Source: Verrucomicrobiota bacterium (lineage in GTDB: Bacteria; Verrucomicrobiota; Verrucomicrobiia; Opitutales; Seribacteraceae). Taken from it: 18,761 bases of DNA. The notes beneath the pieces were generated by a model. That model saw only the letters and a program-made list of their open reading frames with translations, did not search any database and was not told the DNA's origin. Below are positions 1 to 7,673 of this stretch, piece after piece (position 1 is the stretch's first letter; each line of letters begins with the position of its first letter). Position numbers and translations under genes: made by a program. Where the stretch lies: the NCBI GenBank assembly GCA_030830145.1, contig JAURNO010000131.1:1-18761 (forward strand), read 5' to 3'.

Positions 1-92
1 TTAGCGTCAGTAACCTGCTCGTTCCACTCGTTTACGCATCCTTGTTCCTATGGGTCGGGCGCTCCATTTTCAAAAGAAGGGAATTCCCGTGA
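1..92 (+). CDS. C-terminal end of a membrane protein, probably an ABC-2 type permease (partial)
   Basis: The frame starting at base 3 is open from the window edge to a TGA at 90-92 and encodes 29 residues. They form one hydrophobic helix (NLLVPLVYASLFLWVG) followed by a basic tail ending FKRREFP. A last transmembrane helix plus a short basic cytoplasmic tail of the F-R-R-E/D type is a common ending of ABC-2 permease subunits. The stop codon overlaps the GTG start of the following ABC ATPase in a GTGA arrangement, which suggests a coupled permease-ATPase pair. The rest of the gene lies outside the window, so the family call is inferred from the helix, the tail and the neighbour. The other frame open through this segment gives a non-hydrophobic peptide and has no such relation to the next gene. 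Confidence 0.6.
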   Translation, partial: SVSNLLVPLVYASLFLWVGRSIFKRREFP

Positions 93-1060
93 CTCCTGTG
101 GTTGAGACCCAAAACCTAGGGAAGGCTTTCGGAGCGACCGTTGCCCTGGAGGGCGTAAACTTGGAGCTACCTTCCAATCAGATTATCGGATTGGTCGGTC
201 CGAATGGCGCCGGTAAAACTACCCTATTCTCCATTCTATCTGGTTTTCTAAAGCCAGGTATTGGCTCCGTGCGGGTCTTGGGCCATTCCCCACTGTCTCC
301 CCAATTGCAGGGCAAAGTCTCAATCCTTCCCCAGGATGCTCCTCTGCGCAAGGGGGTTGCCATTAGAAAACAGTTTGAGTTCTTTGCCAAATTACAGGGA
401 CTTTCTCCCCAAGAGGCTTCGGAAGAAGCCGAAAAAGTCCTCGGGGAGGTAGATCTGTTGGAAAAATCAGTCGAAGGACCGGACTCCCTCAGTCACGGCA
501 TGAGAAAACGGGCTTCTCTGGCCCAAAGCTTTATCGGCAACCCCGAGTTGATTCTTTTGGATGAACCGACCGCGGGCCTTGATCCTGTCACGACTCAAAA
601 AGTACGGGAATTAGTGCTTCGCAAAGCAGAAGGTCGCACGATCATCATAAGCTCGCACAACTTGGCCGAATTGCAGGAGGCTTGTGATAGCGTGGCCATT
701 CTTAACTTGGGGAAGTTGGTCGATTTTCGACCAGTCTCGGAGATTATCGGACGGAGCAAGACCATGATTATCCGACTAGAAGGTCCACCCGAAGATCAAT
801 TGACGAAAGCCGTATCCGAACTTCCGGAGGTCGTATCGGTTACTTGCGGGGATCAGGGAAACCCAAGAATAATTATCAGAGTGGACGGATCCATCGACGA
901 TTCGGAGGTTGATCTTGCCATTCTCGGGGTATTCAAGGAGCAAAAGGTCCGTTATCGGGAAATCAGACGAGGAGAATCTTTGGAGGAAAAAGTCGTCCAA
1001 ATTACCAAGCAGGAGCCGGGTGATGGAAAGACGGGCATGGATTCTAGCTCTCGGAATTAG
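89..1060 (+). CDS. ABC transporter ATP-binding protein
   Basis: Cytoplasmic ATPase subunit of an ABC transporter, 323 aa from a GTG start. Walker A GPNGAGKT is at about residues 37-44, the signature is the variant LSHGMRKR, and Walker B runs into LILLDEPTAGLDP, followed by the switch histidine in SSHNLAE. After the roughly 220-residue ATPase domain, a C-terminal domain of about 100 residues ends in a Lys/Glu-rich tail, as in ABC-2 export ATPases of the NatA/gliding type. The GTG at 89 is preferred over the upstream in-frame ATG at 50 because it has a good Shine-Dalgarno (AGAAGGG, 7 bases away) and overlaps the stop of the upstream membrane gene as GTGA. The substrate cannot be told from the sequence. 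Confidence 0.9.
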   Translation: MTPVVETQNLGKAFGATVALEGVNLELPSNQIIGLVGPNGAGKTTLFSILSGFLKPGIGSVRVLGHSPLSPQLQGKVSILPQDAPLRKGVAIRKQFEFFAKLQGLSPQEASEEAEKVLGEVDLLEKSVEGPDSLSHGMRKRASLAQSFIGNPELILLDEPTAGLDPVTTQKVRELVLRKAEGRTIIISSHNLAELQEACDSVAILNLGKLVDFRPVSEIIGRSKTMIIRLEGPPEDQLTKAVSELPEVVSVTCGDQGNPRIIIRVDGSIDDSEVDLAILGVFKEQKVRYREIRRGESLEEKVVQITKQEPGDGKTGMDSSSRN

Positions 1061-1262
1061 CGAATTGAACGACTAACCCAAGACTCACAATGCAACGGTT
1101 CCAAATAATACGGCCGATAAAATGAATGGGGACGAATCGTCTGTACCGGCCCGTAATCGATAATCCCTGTACCCGAAGCTTGCCCGTTGCAGACCGAACT
1201 TCTTTTAATTGGGGGAAGGAAACATTTGAATACGATCTTCGATCGGCTATGTTGATATTATC
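1061..1262. other. Intergenic stretch without a convincing gene
   Basis: About 200 bases separate the ABC ATPase from the micro-ORF upstream of the dehydrogenase. Only very short open frames occur. A small inverted repeat (CGATC-TTC-GATCG, 1233-1245) lies between a TTGAAT hexamer at 1226 and a TATGTT at 1248. This could be a weak promoter with 16-bp spacing for the downstream genes. No U-tract terminator was found after the ATPase. Confidence 0.3.
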
Positions 1263-1433
1263 GTGAGCAAAAAGAAAAAAAACCCCCTCGAAATCATTAT
1301 CATATTGGGACTGACGCTAGCCTTCGCCTCAATTTGGATTTGGGCGCATTGGAATTTATCAAGGGAACCTCCTCACCACAAAGGTCCCGGTAGTGTCGGC
1401 TACCCTGATCCCAATGCAACTGCGAATGAATAA
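1263..1433 (+). CDS. Small single-pass membrane protein (56 aa), unknown function
   Basis: A GTG-initiated frame of 57 codons ending in TAA. The predicted peptide starts with a basic stretch (MSKKKKN), then has one strongly hydrophobic helix at about residues 9-28 (EIIIILGLTLAFASIWIW), then a hydrophilic tail rich in His, Pro, Gly and Asn. The positive-inside rule predicts a cytoplasmic N-terminus. Its stop overlaps the likely ATG of the following dehydrogenase (ATGAATAA, 8-base overlap), which supports translation and coupling. No Shine-Dalgarno is visible, and no other start is available because an in-frame TGA lies at 1227. I do not recognise the family. Spurious translation remains possible, but the helix, the basic N-terminus and the overlap argue for a real gene. 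Confidence 0.5.
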   Translation: MSKKKKNPLEIIIILGLTLAFASIWIWAHWNLSREPPHHKGPGSVGYPDPNATANE

Positions 1434-2103
1434 GCTCGTATGCATTTCGGGATGCTCACGAGGACTTGGTCGTGCTTTGGCCGTCGAATTTTCGGCCCGC
1501 GGATGGCATGTGGCAGGAGCTGCCAGAAGCAGTGAAGCCCTCGATCAACTCAAGCAATCCTTGGGCACCGACCACTACTTGCAGACCGTAGACGTAACAA
1601 TTCCAGCCCAAGTAGATACGTTTTCCAGCAAAGTGATTGCAAAACTTGGATGTCCCGATTTGTTGGTCAACAATGCGGGAATCATCAATGGCAATGCCAA
1701 AATCGTAGATGTTTCACCCGAAGAATTCTCACAAGTGCTTTCCACCAATTTGGGTGGTATACACAATATGATTCGTTCCTTCTTACCTGCAATGGAAAGA
1801 AACGGCAAAGGTGTGATCGTCAATTTCAGTTCGTACTGGGGAAAATCCGCAGCACCTGAAGTGGGTCCCTATTGCGCCAGCAAATGGGGTGTGGAGGGGC
1901 TCACGCAGTCTCTTGCCCAAGAAATCCCCCCTGGTTTAAGCACAGTTGCCCTGAACCCCGGAATTATCAACACGGACATGCTCCGCTCATGTTTCGGGGA
2001 GCAAGCGGCAAGTTATGAAACACCAGATAATTGGTCTGTGAAAGCGGCCGATTGCTTGATTGGGCTCGGCCCTTCCGACAATGGTGAAACCATAATTCCA
2101 TAA
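1426..2103 (+). CDS. SDR family NAD(P)-dependent oxidoreductase
   Basis: Classical short-chain dehydrogenase, 225 aa, the normal length for the family. The Rossmann nucleotide-binding motif is GCSRGLG at residues 9-15, the acidic D56 follows the third strand, NNAG is at 82-85, and the catalytic set is N108, S135/S136, Y149 and K153 (YCASK). The Arg just after the glycine motif and R34 hint at NADP preference, but this is weak. Substrate is unknown. The in-frame GTG at 1393 would add 11 residues that lie inside the upstream micro-ORF. The ATG at 1426 puts the glycine motif at the usual distance from the N-terminus. No Shine-Dalgarno is visible, so translation may be coupled to the micro-ORF. 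Confidence 0.9.
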   Translation: MNKLVCISGCSRGLGRALAVEFSARGWHVAGAARSSEALDQLKQSLGTDHYLQTVDVTIPAQVDTFSSKVIAKLGCPDLLVNNAGIINGNAKIVDVSPEEFSQVLSTNLGGIHNMIRSFLPAMERNGKGVIVNFSSYWGKSAAPEVGPYCASKWGVEGLTQSLAQEIPPGLSTVALNPGIINTDMLRSCFGEQAASYETPDNWSVKAADCLIGLGPSDNGETIIP

Positions 2104-2168
2104 GCTTTAAAACCGCATCTTTTACAAATCGGCTTTCTTTTGACGACGGCAGTCTGTATAACCCACAT

Positions 2169-2468
2169 ATGCTCACACATACCGTTATTTTTTGGCTTAA
2201 GGAGGGATTAACGCAGGAAGACAAAGATTTGTTCTTCGAGGGGGCCAAGACCCTTTCTACGATTGAGTCGGTAGAGCAAAGCTACATGGGTACGCCGGCC
2301 GACACGCCCAAACGCCCCGTTGTGGACGATTCTTACGATTGCGCCATAACTGTATGTTTGCGTGACCTCGCTGCTCATGATCTGTACCAAGCCGACCCCA
2401 TCCACTTGGCCTTTATCGAAAAATGCGGCCACTTGTGGGAACGCGTCGTAATCTACGATGCAAGTTAA
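2169..2468 (+). CDS. Dabb (stress-responsive A/B barrel) domain protein
   Basis: A 99-aa protein covering a single Dabb domain. It opens with the family's typical first strand and histidine (MLTHTVIFWLKEG), has a long helix with EDKDLFFEGAKTL, a variable middle, then a strand DCAITVCLRDLAAHDLYQ, and ends in HLAFIEKC followed by a last strand (RVVIYD). Dabb proteins form ferredoxin-like dimeric barrels, with members in olivetolic acid cyclase-type and stress-related proteins. The actual reaction here is unknown. It lies 65 bp after the dehydrogenase on the same strand, so co-transcription is likely. Its TAA overlaps the stop codon of the convergent permease gene. The ATG has no evident Shine-Dalgarno. 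Confidence 0.85.
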   Translation: MLTHTVIFWLKEGLTQEDKDLFFEGAKTLSTIESVEQSYMGTPADTPKRPVVDDSYDCAITVCLRDLAAHDLYQADPIHLAFIEKCGHLWERVVIYDAS

Positions 2469-3643
2469 TCCAAATCCGGTTGCAATAATTTGCTATTGGA
2501 TTGGGTAGCGAGAAACCGAGTTAAGCCGTAGGCAAGCACGACTGCCATCGGACCTATAACAAACCCTTGAGGTCCGTAAGCAAGGATTCCTCCTATTATT
2601 CCGAGAAACAGCAGGAAGCTCAACCAAGCTCCCTGTTCGTGAAGCTTACGGCCCATCTTGGCTCGGACGCGACTTATCAAGTAGTTCAAAAACAAACACA
2701 GGGCAGCCATCACCAATGCCGTGATCGGCTCCCCTCTCGACCAAACAAGTGAAGACAAGGGCAACCATACCATAGCGCTTCCAACCACGGGAACCAACCC
2801 AATGAAAGCTCCCAGGAAAAAGACCGGGAGAAAGAAAATTCCACCTACGAAATGGGCGACCAAGGCCAACATGACCCCTCTTAGCAGCGAGGTCAGCACC
2901 GTATCGCTTAGCAAACGAAGAGTGATCTTTCGATGCAACTGAAACCATGAACTGACTTCATCCTTGTTAAAACCTCCCATTTTCATGGCTTTGGTCAAAA
3001 AAGACCCTCCATGGGCATATAGAAAAGACAAGGCAATGAGGGCCAAGGTCAATTCAGCGACGAAACCACGCGTTCCCTTAAAAAGAAACTCCAAAAAGGT
3101 ACCAGAAAACTCACGCGTGTCTCCAATCAGATTAGTCACGAACTGAACCGTCTTTTCCCGGTCGATGGGGAGACGGGGATAAATGGACTGAATTTCGCTC
3201 ACCCCGTTTGAAACGCTTTCCACAAGTGCATCACGCCCTTCCTCCTTACCCAAAGCGAGAGCCCATATGGTCTCGGTGATACCACTGCCCGGCCCCGAGG
3301 CTTGTAGTAGAAGGAGCAGAAAAGGGGAAAGTAAAACCAACAATAAAGTCAGGGTGGACAATACGGCGCAAAACTCCGATCGCCTTTGTTCATTCAAGCG
3401 TGGAAAGAAGTGTTTGCCAAAACGCTCTATGGGACGGAAAAAGACCGGATAGGTAAGGGCCGCCAAAGAAACGGCGAAAAGAATGAATTCGAAAAGAGGG
3501 CGAAAGGTTCCGTAAAGGGGTATTAATAAAAGAAGGAGAGCAAGAATCAACAAGGTACGCCTTCTCCAAATCATCCAAAAGGCTTTTCTCTTGAGAGATA
3601 AAGGATCATCTGGAGAGCTGTTTGGCTGGTCGCTTTCGGCCAT
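2465..3643 (-). CDS. AI-2E family transporter (PerM-like)
   Basis: Inner-membrane protein of 392 aa, the usual size for the AI-2E/PerM family (members include TqsA, linked to autoinducer-2, and Na+/H+ antiporter-like proteins). Two hydrophobic helices lie at about residues 30-68, another at about 92-115, then a soluble segment, and several helices from about 195 to the end. The family hallmark is seen as FIGLVPVVG at about 280-288, and the last helix follows VIGPMAVVLAYG. Start ATG at 3643 lies 9 bp after the uvrA stop, so it is probably the second gene of a uvrA operon. The transported substrate cannot be assigned; the family name is not evidence for AI-2 export. Confidence 0.88.
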   Translation of the reverse strand: MAESDQPNSSPDDPLSLKRKAFWMIWRRRTLLILALLLLLIPLYGTFRPLFEFILFAVSLAALTYPVFFRPIERFGKHFFPRLNEQRRSEFCAVLSTLTLLLVLLSPFLLLLLQASGPGSGITETIWALALGKEEGRDALVESVSNGVSEIQSIYPRLPIDREKTVQFVTNLIGDTREFSGTFLEFLFKGTRGFVAELTLALIALSFLYAHGGSFLTKAMKMGGFNKDEVSSWFQLHRKITLRLLSDTVLTSLLRGVMLALVAHFVGGIFFLPVFFLGAFIGLVPVVGSAMVWLPLSSLVWSRGEPITALVMAALCLFLNYLISRVRAKMGRKLHEQGAWLSFLLFLGIIGGILAYGPQGFVIGPMAVVLAYGLTRFLATQSNSKLLQPDLD

Positions 3644-3652
3644 TTTTAGTTT

Positions 3653-6559
3653 CTAATCACCCTGATTGGTCTTCGCAACATGGTTTCTCAGGAATTTTCC
3701 CGTAGGGGTTTTTTGCCGGGCAAGTTTTTGGGGTGAACCTTCGAAGATTAGATTCCCCCCGGCGTCTCCTCCCCCCGGACCAATTTCGATCAAATGATCA
3801 GCCATACGAATAACATCGAGGTTATGCTCGATCACGACGAGCGTGTTCCCGGCATCCCGAAGCTTGAACAGGAGGTCCATCAGACGCTGAATGTCCAACC
3901 AATGCAATCCCGTCGTCGGCTCATCGAGTAAATACAAGGCTCTTCCAGACTGTTTTCGACTAAGCTCAAGGGATAATTTCAATCTCTGGGCTTCTCCACC
4001 CGAAAGTGTATTGGCCGCCTGACCGAGTTGCAGATAGCCTAAGCCAACGGCATCCAGAGTCTCCAACTTAGAGAGAATGGAGGGGTGTTTACTGAAGACC
4101 TCGATTGCTTCCGAAACAGTCATATCAAGAACTTCCGCGATATTTCTTCCCCGGAAACGAACCTCAAGTGTCTCGCGATTGTAACGCCGACCTTTGCAAC
4201 TCTCGCACTCAACGTAAACATCGGCAAGAAACTGCATATCCAACTTAACCATTCCATCTCCCTTGCATCGCTCGCATCGCCCGCCAGGAAGGTTGAAACT
4301 AAAACGACCGGGACCATATCCTCGAACGCGACTCAGGGAACATTGGGAAAAAAGTTTCCGTAACAAATCGAAAAGTTTGACAAAAGTGGCTGGGTTGGAA
4401 CGCGGGCTTTTTCCGATCGGAGATTGATCCACTCGCACGGCTTGGTCAAAATGTTCCAATCCTTCGATCCCGGAATGAGCTCCGGGGAGCTGCTTGGCTC
4501 GATGCAAGGAGTTGGCAGCGGATTTGGCCAGAACTTCATTGACGAGCGTACTCTTGCCGGAACCCGAAACTCCGCAAACGACGGTGAGGAGACCCACGGG
4601 AAAGGAAACGTCGATCTCTCTGAGGTTGTTCGCCCGGGCCGAACGAACAATGAGCTCCGCCTTACCAGGTTTCTTGTCTTTGACGTCCTTTTCGATTTCT
4701 TCCTTTCCTGAAAGAAAGGAACCGCTTCGACTTGCCGAAGACGAAAGACAGGCTTTGAGGTTTCCCGCGAAGATCATCTCTCCCCCATCTACTCCCGGTC
4801 CTGGGCCAATTTCAATCAGGTGGTCGCAGGCCAACAAAGTATCGGCATCGTGCTCAACCACAATCACGGTATTCCCCCGATCTCTTAGTCCACGGAGAAC
4901 CGTGAGCAGTCGATCGTGATCCGCCGGATGCAAACCGACGGTCGGCTCATCAAGAACATAGGTAACGCCGACCAAGCCCATCCCCAGTTGAGTTGCAAGG
5001 CGAGCCCGTTGAGCCTCTCCTCCACTAAGAGTGCGATAGGGTCTATCCAATGAAAGATAGCCAAGACCAACTTGATCGAGAAAACCCAAACGCTGGTGCA
5101 AGCCGTTTACCGCATCCATGACTTGCTCGCACCGATCATTTCCCAAAAGCTCATTCTCAACGAAGGACCAAGCCGAGGCAGCGCTCCCAGAAAGCAAGGT
5201 ATCAATGGAAGCTCCGACCAAAGTGACCGCCCGGGCGTAGGAAGAAAGTCGGCTTCCTTCGCAAGCACTGCATAGCGTTCCGATTTGGTAGGTCAACAAC
5301 TTGGCTCGCAAGCTTTCACTGGAAGTATTCCGCATGGTTTCCGAAAGATCATGCATGACCCCTGGGAAAGGCTGTTTCTTAGCCCTGCCCCGTCCGACCT
5401 GAAGCTTGAGTTCATAGGTTGCGCTTTTGTCCCCATGGAGAACGAAATTTCGCACTTCGGAAGAAAGTTCGCTCCATGGAGTTTTCAGATCCAGAGATGC
5501 CTGCTCGGCAAGTGCCTTGAGAATGTTCTTTCGGAGGGTGATCATCTTGCGAGACCCAAGCCGCCAAGGCTTGATCGCACCTTTAGCGAGAGAAAGAGAG
5601 GGATCGGGAACGACAAGATCCTCGCGAAAGCTAAGAACTTGACCTAGACCGTCGCAGGTTTCGCAAGCTCCATCGGGGTGATTCCAGGAAAAATGGCGGG
5701 GCGTCAAGGTCGGATAAGTTTTGCCGCATTCTTCACAGGCAAAACTTTGTGACAGAAAAATTTCATGAAATGATTTTTCGATCGGATCTTCGATCAGGAC
5801 AATGGCACGCTCATCGCCTTCCTTGAAGGCAAGTTCGAGCGAATCGGCTATCCGACTTCGTGACTTTTGGTCGACGGAAAGACGATCGACGACAATCTCC
5901 ACTTTCAGCTCTCTTCCCCGTGTCTTTTCGGGAATCAGTTCATAATCGTCAAGCCTCTTGATTTGCCCTTCCACGCGCACTCGCTGGAATCCCCTTCTCT
6001 CCAAAGCAGGAAGTTCCTCTCGCAAAACAGCTGCCTTGGCGGACATGAACGGAGCAAGTAAAATCGCTCGCTTGTCCATTCCTTCGGATAAAATCTGGTG
6101 AACACAGTCATCCAAGCTTCTACGCGAAACGACAGCTCCGTCAATCGGGCAATGGGGTTGACCAACGGTTGACCAAAGAAGACGCGCATAGTCCGCTACC
6201 TCGGTAGCGGTGGCAACTGTACTTCTTGGACCGGCGGAGCGTACGACCGCCTGCTCAATTGCCAGTACGGGGGACAGACCTTCGACGAAATCGACTTCCG
6301 GGCGACGGACTTTTTCAAGAGCTTGCCGAGCTTTGGGTGAAAGGCTTTCCACATACTTACGATGTCCCTCGGCGGCCAAAACATCGAAAACCAAAGATGA
6401 TTTACCAGAACCACTGACCCCGGTGACGCCAATCAATTTACCCCGCGGGAATTCGGCAGTCACGTTTTTAAGATTATTTTCCCGGGCTCCCTTAACTACG
6501 ATTCGAGGTTCTTGCCTCTTCTGCCTTTTTTTCTCCACTCCCATTTCTACTTTTAGCAT
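3653..6559 (-). CDS. uvrA: Excinuclease ABC subunit A (UvrA)
   Basis: DNA-damage recognition ATPase of nucleotide excision repair, 968 aa from the ATG at 6559. Two ABC modules are complete: Walker A GVSGSGKSS at 47-55 and GVSGSGKST at 663-671, signatures LSGGEAQR at 511-518 and 852-859, Walker B with DEPT at about 537-540 and 879-882. Zinc modules have CEEC/CETC (275, 278, 299, 302) and CERC/CESC (762, 765, 785, 788). A UvrB-binding-type region lies between Walker A and the first zinc module. Upstream in-frame codons reach 6649, but that extension would overlap the divergent glutaredoxin start and has no UvrA-like sequence. An ATG at 6544 is an alternative. Several normally conserved segments are altered (SPKARQALEKV in place of the usual SAYARQFL type), so it may be a divergent paralogue. 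Confidence 0.92.
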   Translation of the reverse strand: MLKVEMGVEKKRQKRQEPRIVVKGARENNLKNVTAEFPRGKLIGVTGVSGSGKSSLVFDVLAAEGHRKYVESLSPKARQALEKVRRPEVDFVEGLSPVLAIEQAVVRSAGPRSTVATATEVADYARLLWSTVGQPHCPIDGAVVSRRSLDDCVHQILSEGMDKRAILLAPFMSAKAAVLREELPALERRGFQRVRVEGQIKRLDDYELIPEKTRGRELKVEIVVDRLSVDQKSRSRIADSLELAFKEGDERAIVLIEDPIEKSFHEIFLSQSFACEECGKTYPTLTPRHFSWNHPDGACETCDGLGQVLSFREDLVVPDPSLSLAKGAIKPWRLGSRKMITLRKNILKALAEQASLDLKTPWSELSSEVRNFVLHGDKSATYELKLQVGRGRAKKQPFPGVMHDLSETMRNTSSESLRAKLLTYQIGTLCSACEGSRLSSYARAVTLVGASIDTLLSGSAASAWSFVENELLGNDRCEQVMDAVNGLHQRLGFLDQVGLGYLSLDRPYRTLSGGEAQRARLATQLGMGLVGVTYVLDEPTVGLHPADHDRLLTVLRGLRDRGNTVIVVEHDADTLLACDHLIEIGPGPGVDGGEMIFAGNLKACLSSSASRSGSFLSGKEEIEKDVKDKKPGKAELIVRSARANNLREIDVSFPVGLLTVVCGVSGSGKSTLVNEVLAKSAANSLHRAKQLPGAHSGIEGLEHFDQAVRVDQSPIGKSPRSNPATFVKLFDLLRKLFSQCSLSRVRGYGPGRFSFNLPGGRCERCKGDGMVKLDMQFLADVYVECESCKGRRYNRETLEVRFRGRNIAEVLDMTVSEAIEVFSKHPSILSKLETLDAVGLGYLQLGQAANTLSGGEAQRLKLSLELSRKQSGRALYLLDEPTTGLHWLDIQRLMDLLFKLRDAGNTLVVIEHNLDVIRMADHLIEIGPGGGDAGGNLIFEGSPQKLARQKTPTGKFLRNHVAKTNQGD

Positions 6560-6635
6560 GATCTCGAAAGGATCTTCTGCCAAGCAGGATAAATAATTCT
6601 TCTCATTCGTTCCATTCGGGGGTATGTAAGATGGA

Positions 6636-6902
6636 GTGAACAAACCCATACTTTACGTAAAACAGGGCTGCCCTTGGTGCATAGACGCTTTGTCCTATTT
6701 CAAACAAAAGAAGGTCGATCTTGAAGTCGTCGACGTACGAACCGACCCAGCTCGAATGAAGGAACTCCAGGAAATCAGCGGTCAAAGCATGACGCCGACT
6801 CTGAAACATGGTGACTTTTTGGTCAAGGACTTCGATTTGGACGAATTCGAACTAGCCTTGTCGAAAAACCCTCAGGCCGCCAAGGAACTGGGTTTACTCT
6901 AG
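6636..6902 (+). CDS. Glutaredoxin family protein
   Basis: An 88-aa thioredoxin-fold protein with the active site CPWC at residues 11-14, preceded by the strand ILYVKQG, and the cis-proline region MTPTL at about 52-56. It probably reduces disulfides or glutathionylated proteins in the cytoplasm. A UXX-star-like redox role is an alternative, since the protein is NrdH-sized. The start is a GTG: a TAA lies in frame just upstream at 6627, so no earlier start is possible. The C-terminal extension (about 15 residues after DEFELAL) is slightly long. The gene is divergent from uvrA across about 76 bp. Confidence 0.88.
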   Translation: MNKPILYVKQGCPWCIDALSYFKQKKVDLEVVDVRTDPARMKELQEISGQSMTPTLKHGDFLVKDFDLDEFELALSKNPQAAKELGLL

Positions 6903-6935
6903 TTGACGGTGATCCGTGGGGAGAAAACCGAGCAA

Positions 6936-6950
6936 GGCGATAGGATCGCC
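6936..6950. terminator. Candidate hairpin between convergent genes
   Basis: A perfect 6-bp stem GGCGAT / ATCGCC with loop AGG lies between the glutaredoxin stop and the convergent lipoprotein stop. It has no T-tract on either strand, so it is at best a weak or bidirectional terminator. Confidence 0.25.
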
Positions 6951-6958
6951 AAACGAAA

Positions 6959-7645
6959 TCAGCGATCCAAAGCTTCCAACCGACGGTTTAATTCACCCAT
7001 CTTTTGACGGAGATCGTCGAGGGAGTTTGAATCGTCGTTGGCGGGCATATCCAAATCCAATGCTTTTACTCCGGCGGAGGTGTCGTACACCTTTGCGGTA
7101 TCGGTGACATGGGATGTAATGTTACCCGAAGTTACGATCTTGGTTGCTTCCTTGCCATTTCGAAAAACGGTGTAAGTTTGAGGTGACCTTGTCAACTCGA
7201 GGGTTTCCGTTTGGTCCGTGTTGAACCTTTTCACCTGACGGTAGTTTTTGTTCGAGGCTCTTCTTCCAACGACTTTGGCTTTGGAGGTCTTGAAAACTAG
7301 AAAGTTATGCTCCACAACGTGAAAATGAGGGTCTACGATGAATTGATCGGCTTTTCCATCCAAAGCTTTGTAAACGGCCGACTGCATCGATTGCTTTACA
7401 ACCCCCCCTCCCAAATCATTCTCTTGAGGATGAGCGCGGAAAGAAGCCCGTCCCGGGTCTCCCCAGCGAATGAAGCCCAACAATTCCGCCCTTGTGCCTT
7501 CTCCTGAAATCTGTTCACCAATTTCAATATCGGAAGTAATGGGTGGGTAGGGCTCGAGGGGACCAGTCCGGTTGGCCGTTCTCGTGCAACTGGAAAAAAG
7601 AAAAAGGGTAAAGGCGATTGCCAATGAAAATGTCAATTGTTTCAT
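6959..7645 (-). CDS. Putative lipoprotein, unknown function
   Basis: A 228-aa protein with a lipoprotein signal: basic start MKQL, hydrophobic core, and lipobox LFSSC with the Cys at residue 20. The ATG at 7645 is preferred over a TTG two codons earlier. The mature protein begins with a Pro-rich linker. A small globular part follows with the pattern ELLGFIRWGDPGRASF, then AVYKALDGKADQFIVDPHFHVV and an aromatic strand leading to KVVGRRA. This general layout (repeated short-lived gene product, 'A-x-A...D-x-I..P' core) is seen in small TRL-like or related surface lipoproteins, but the match is not firm. The C-terminus is a predicted helix with heptad spacing (SLDDLRQKMGELNRRLEAL). It follows the barrel gene by 28 bp and is likely co-transcribed. 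Confidence 0.75.
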   Translation of the reverse strand: MKQLTFSLAIAFTLFLFSSCTRTANRTGPLEPYPPITSDIEIGEQISGEGTRAELLGFIRWGDPGRASFRAHPQENDLGGGVVKQSMQSAVYKALDGKADQFIVDPHFHVVEHNFLVFKTSKAKVVGRRASNKNYRQVKRFNTDQTETLELTRSPQTYTVFRNGKEATKIVTSGNITSHVTDTAKVYDTSAGVKALDLDMPANDDSNSLDDLRQKMGELNRRLEALDR

Positions 7646-7673
7646 ATTCAAAAAATTTAGCAGGTTAACGGAG

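Noticed and set aside
50..88. ATG at 50 as start of the ABC ATPase
   Set aside because: No Shine-Dalgarno, and the extra 13 residues lie in the overlap with the upstream membrane gene. GTG at 89 has a good ribosome site and a GTGA overlap.
2138..2160. TTGACG and TATAAC before the Dabb gene as a promoter
   Set aside because: The spacing is only about 11 bases, too short for a sigma-70 promoter.
4085..5647. Several open frames of 60-140 codons on the plus strand opposite uvrA
   Set aside because: They lie wholly within a confidently assigned gene and show no family motifs; they follow from its codon use.
6560..6649. Longer N-terminus for UvrA
   Set aside because: The 30 extra residues are not UvrA-like and would overlap the divergent glutaredoxin start.
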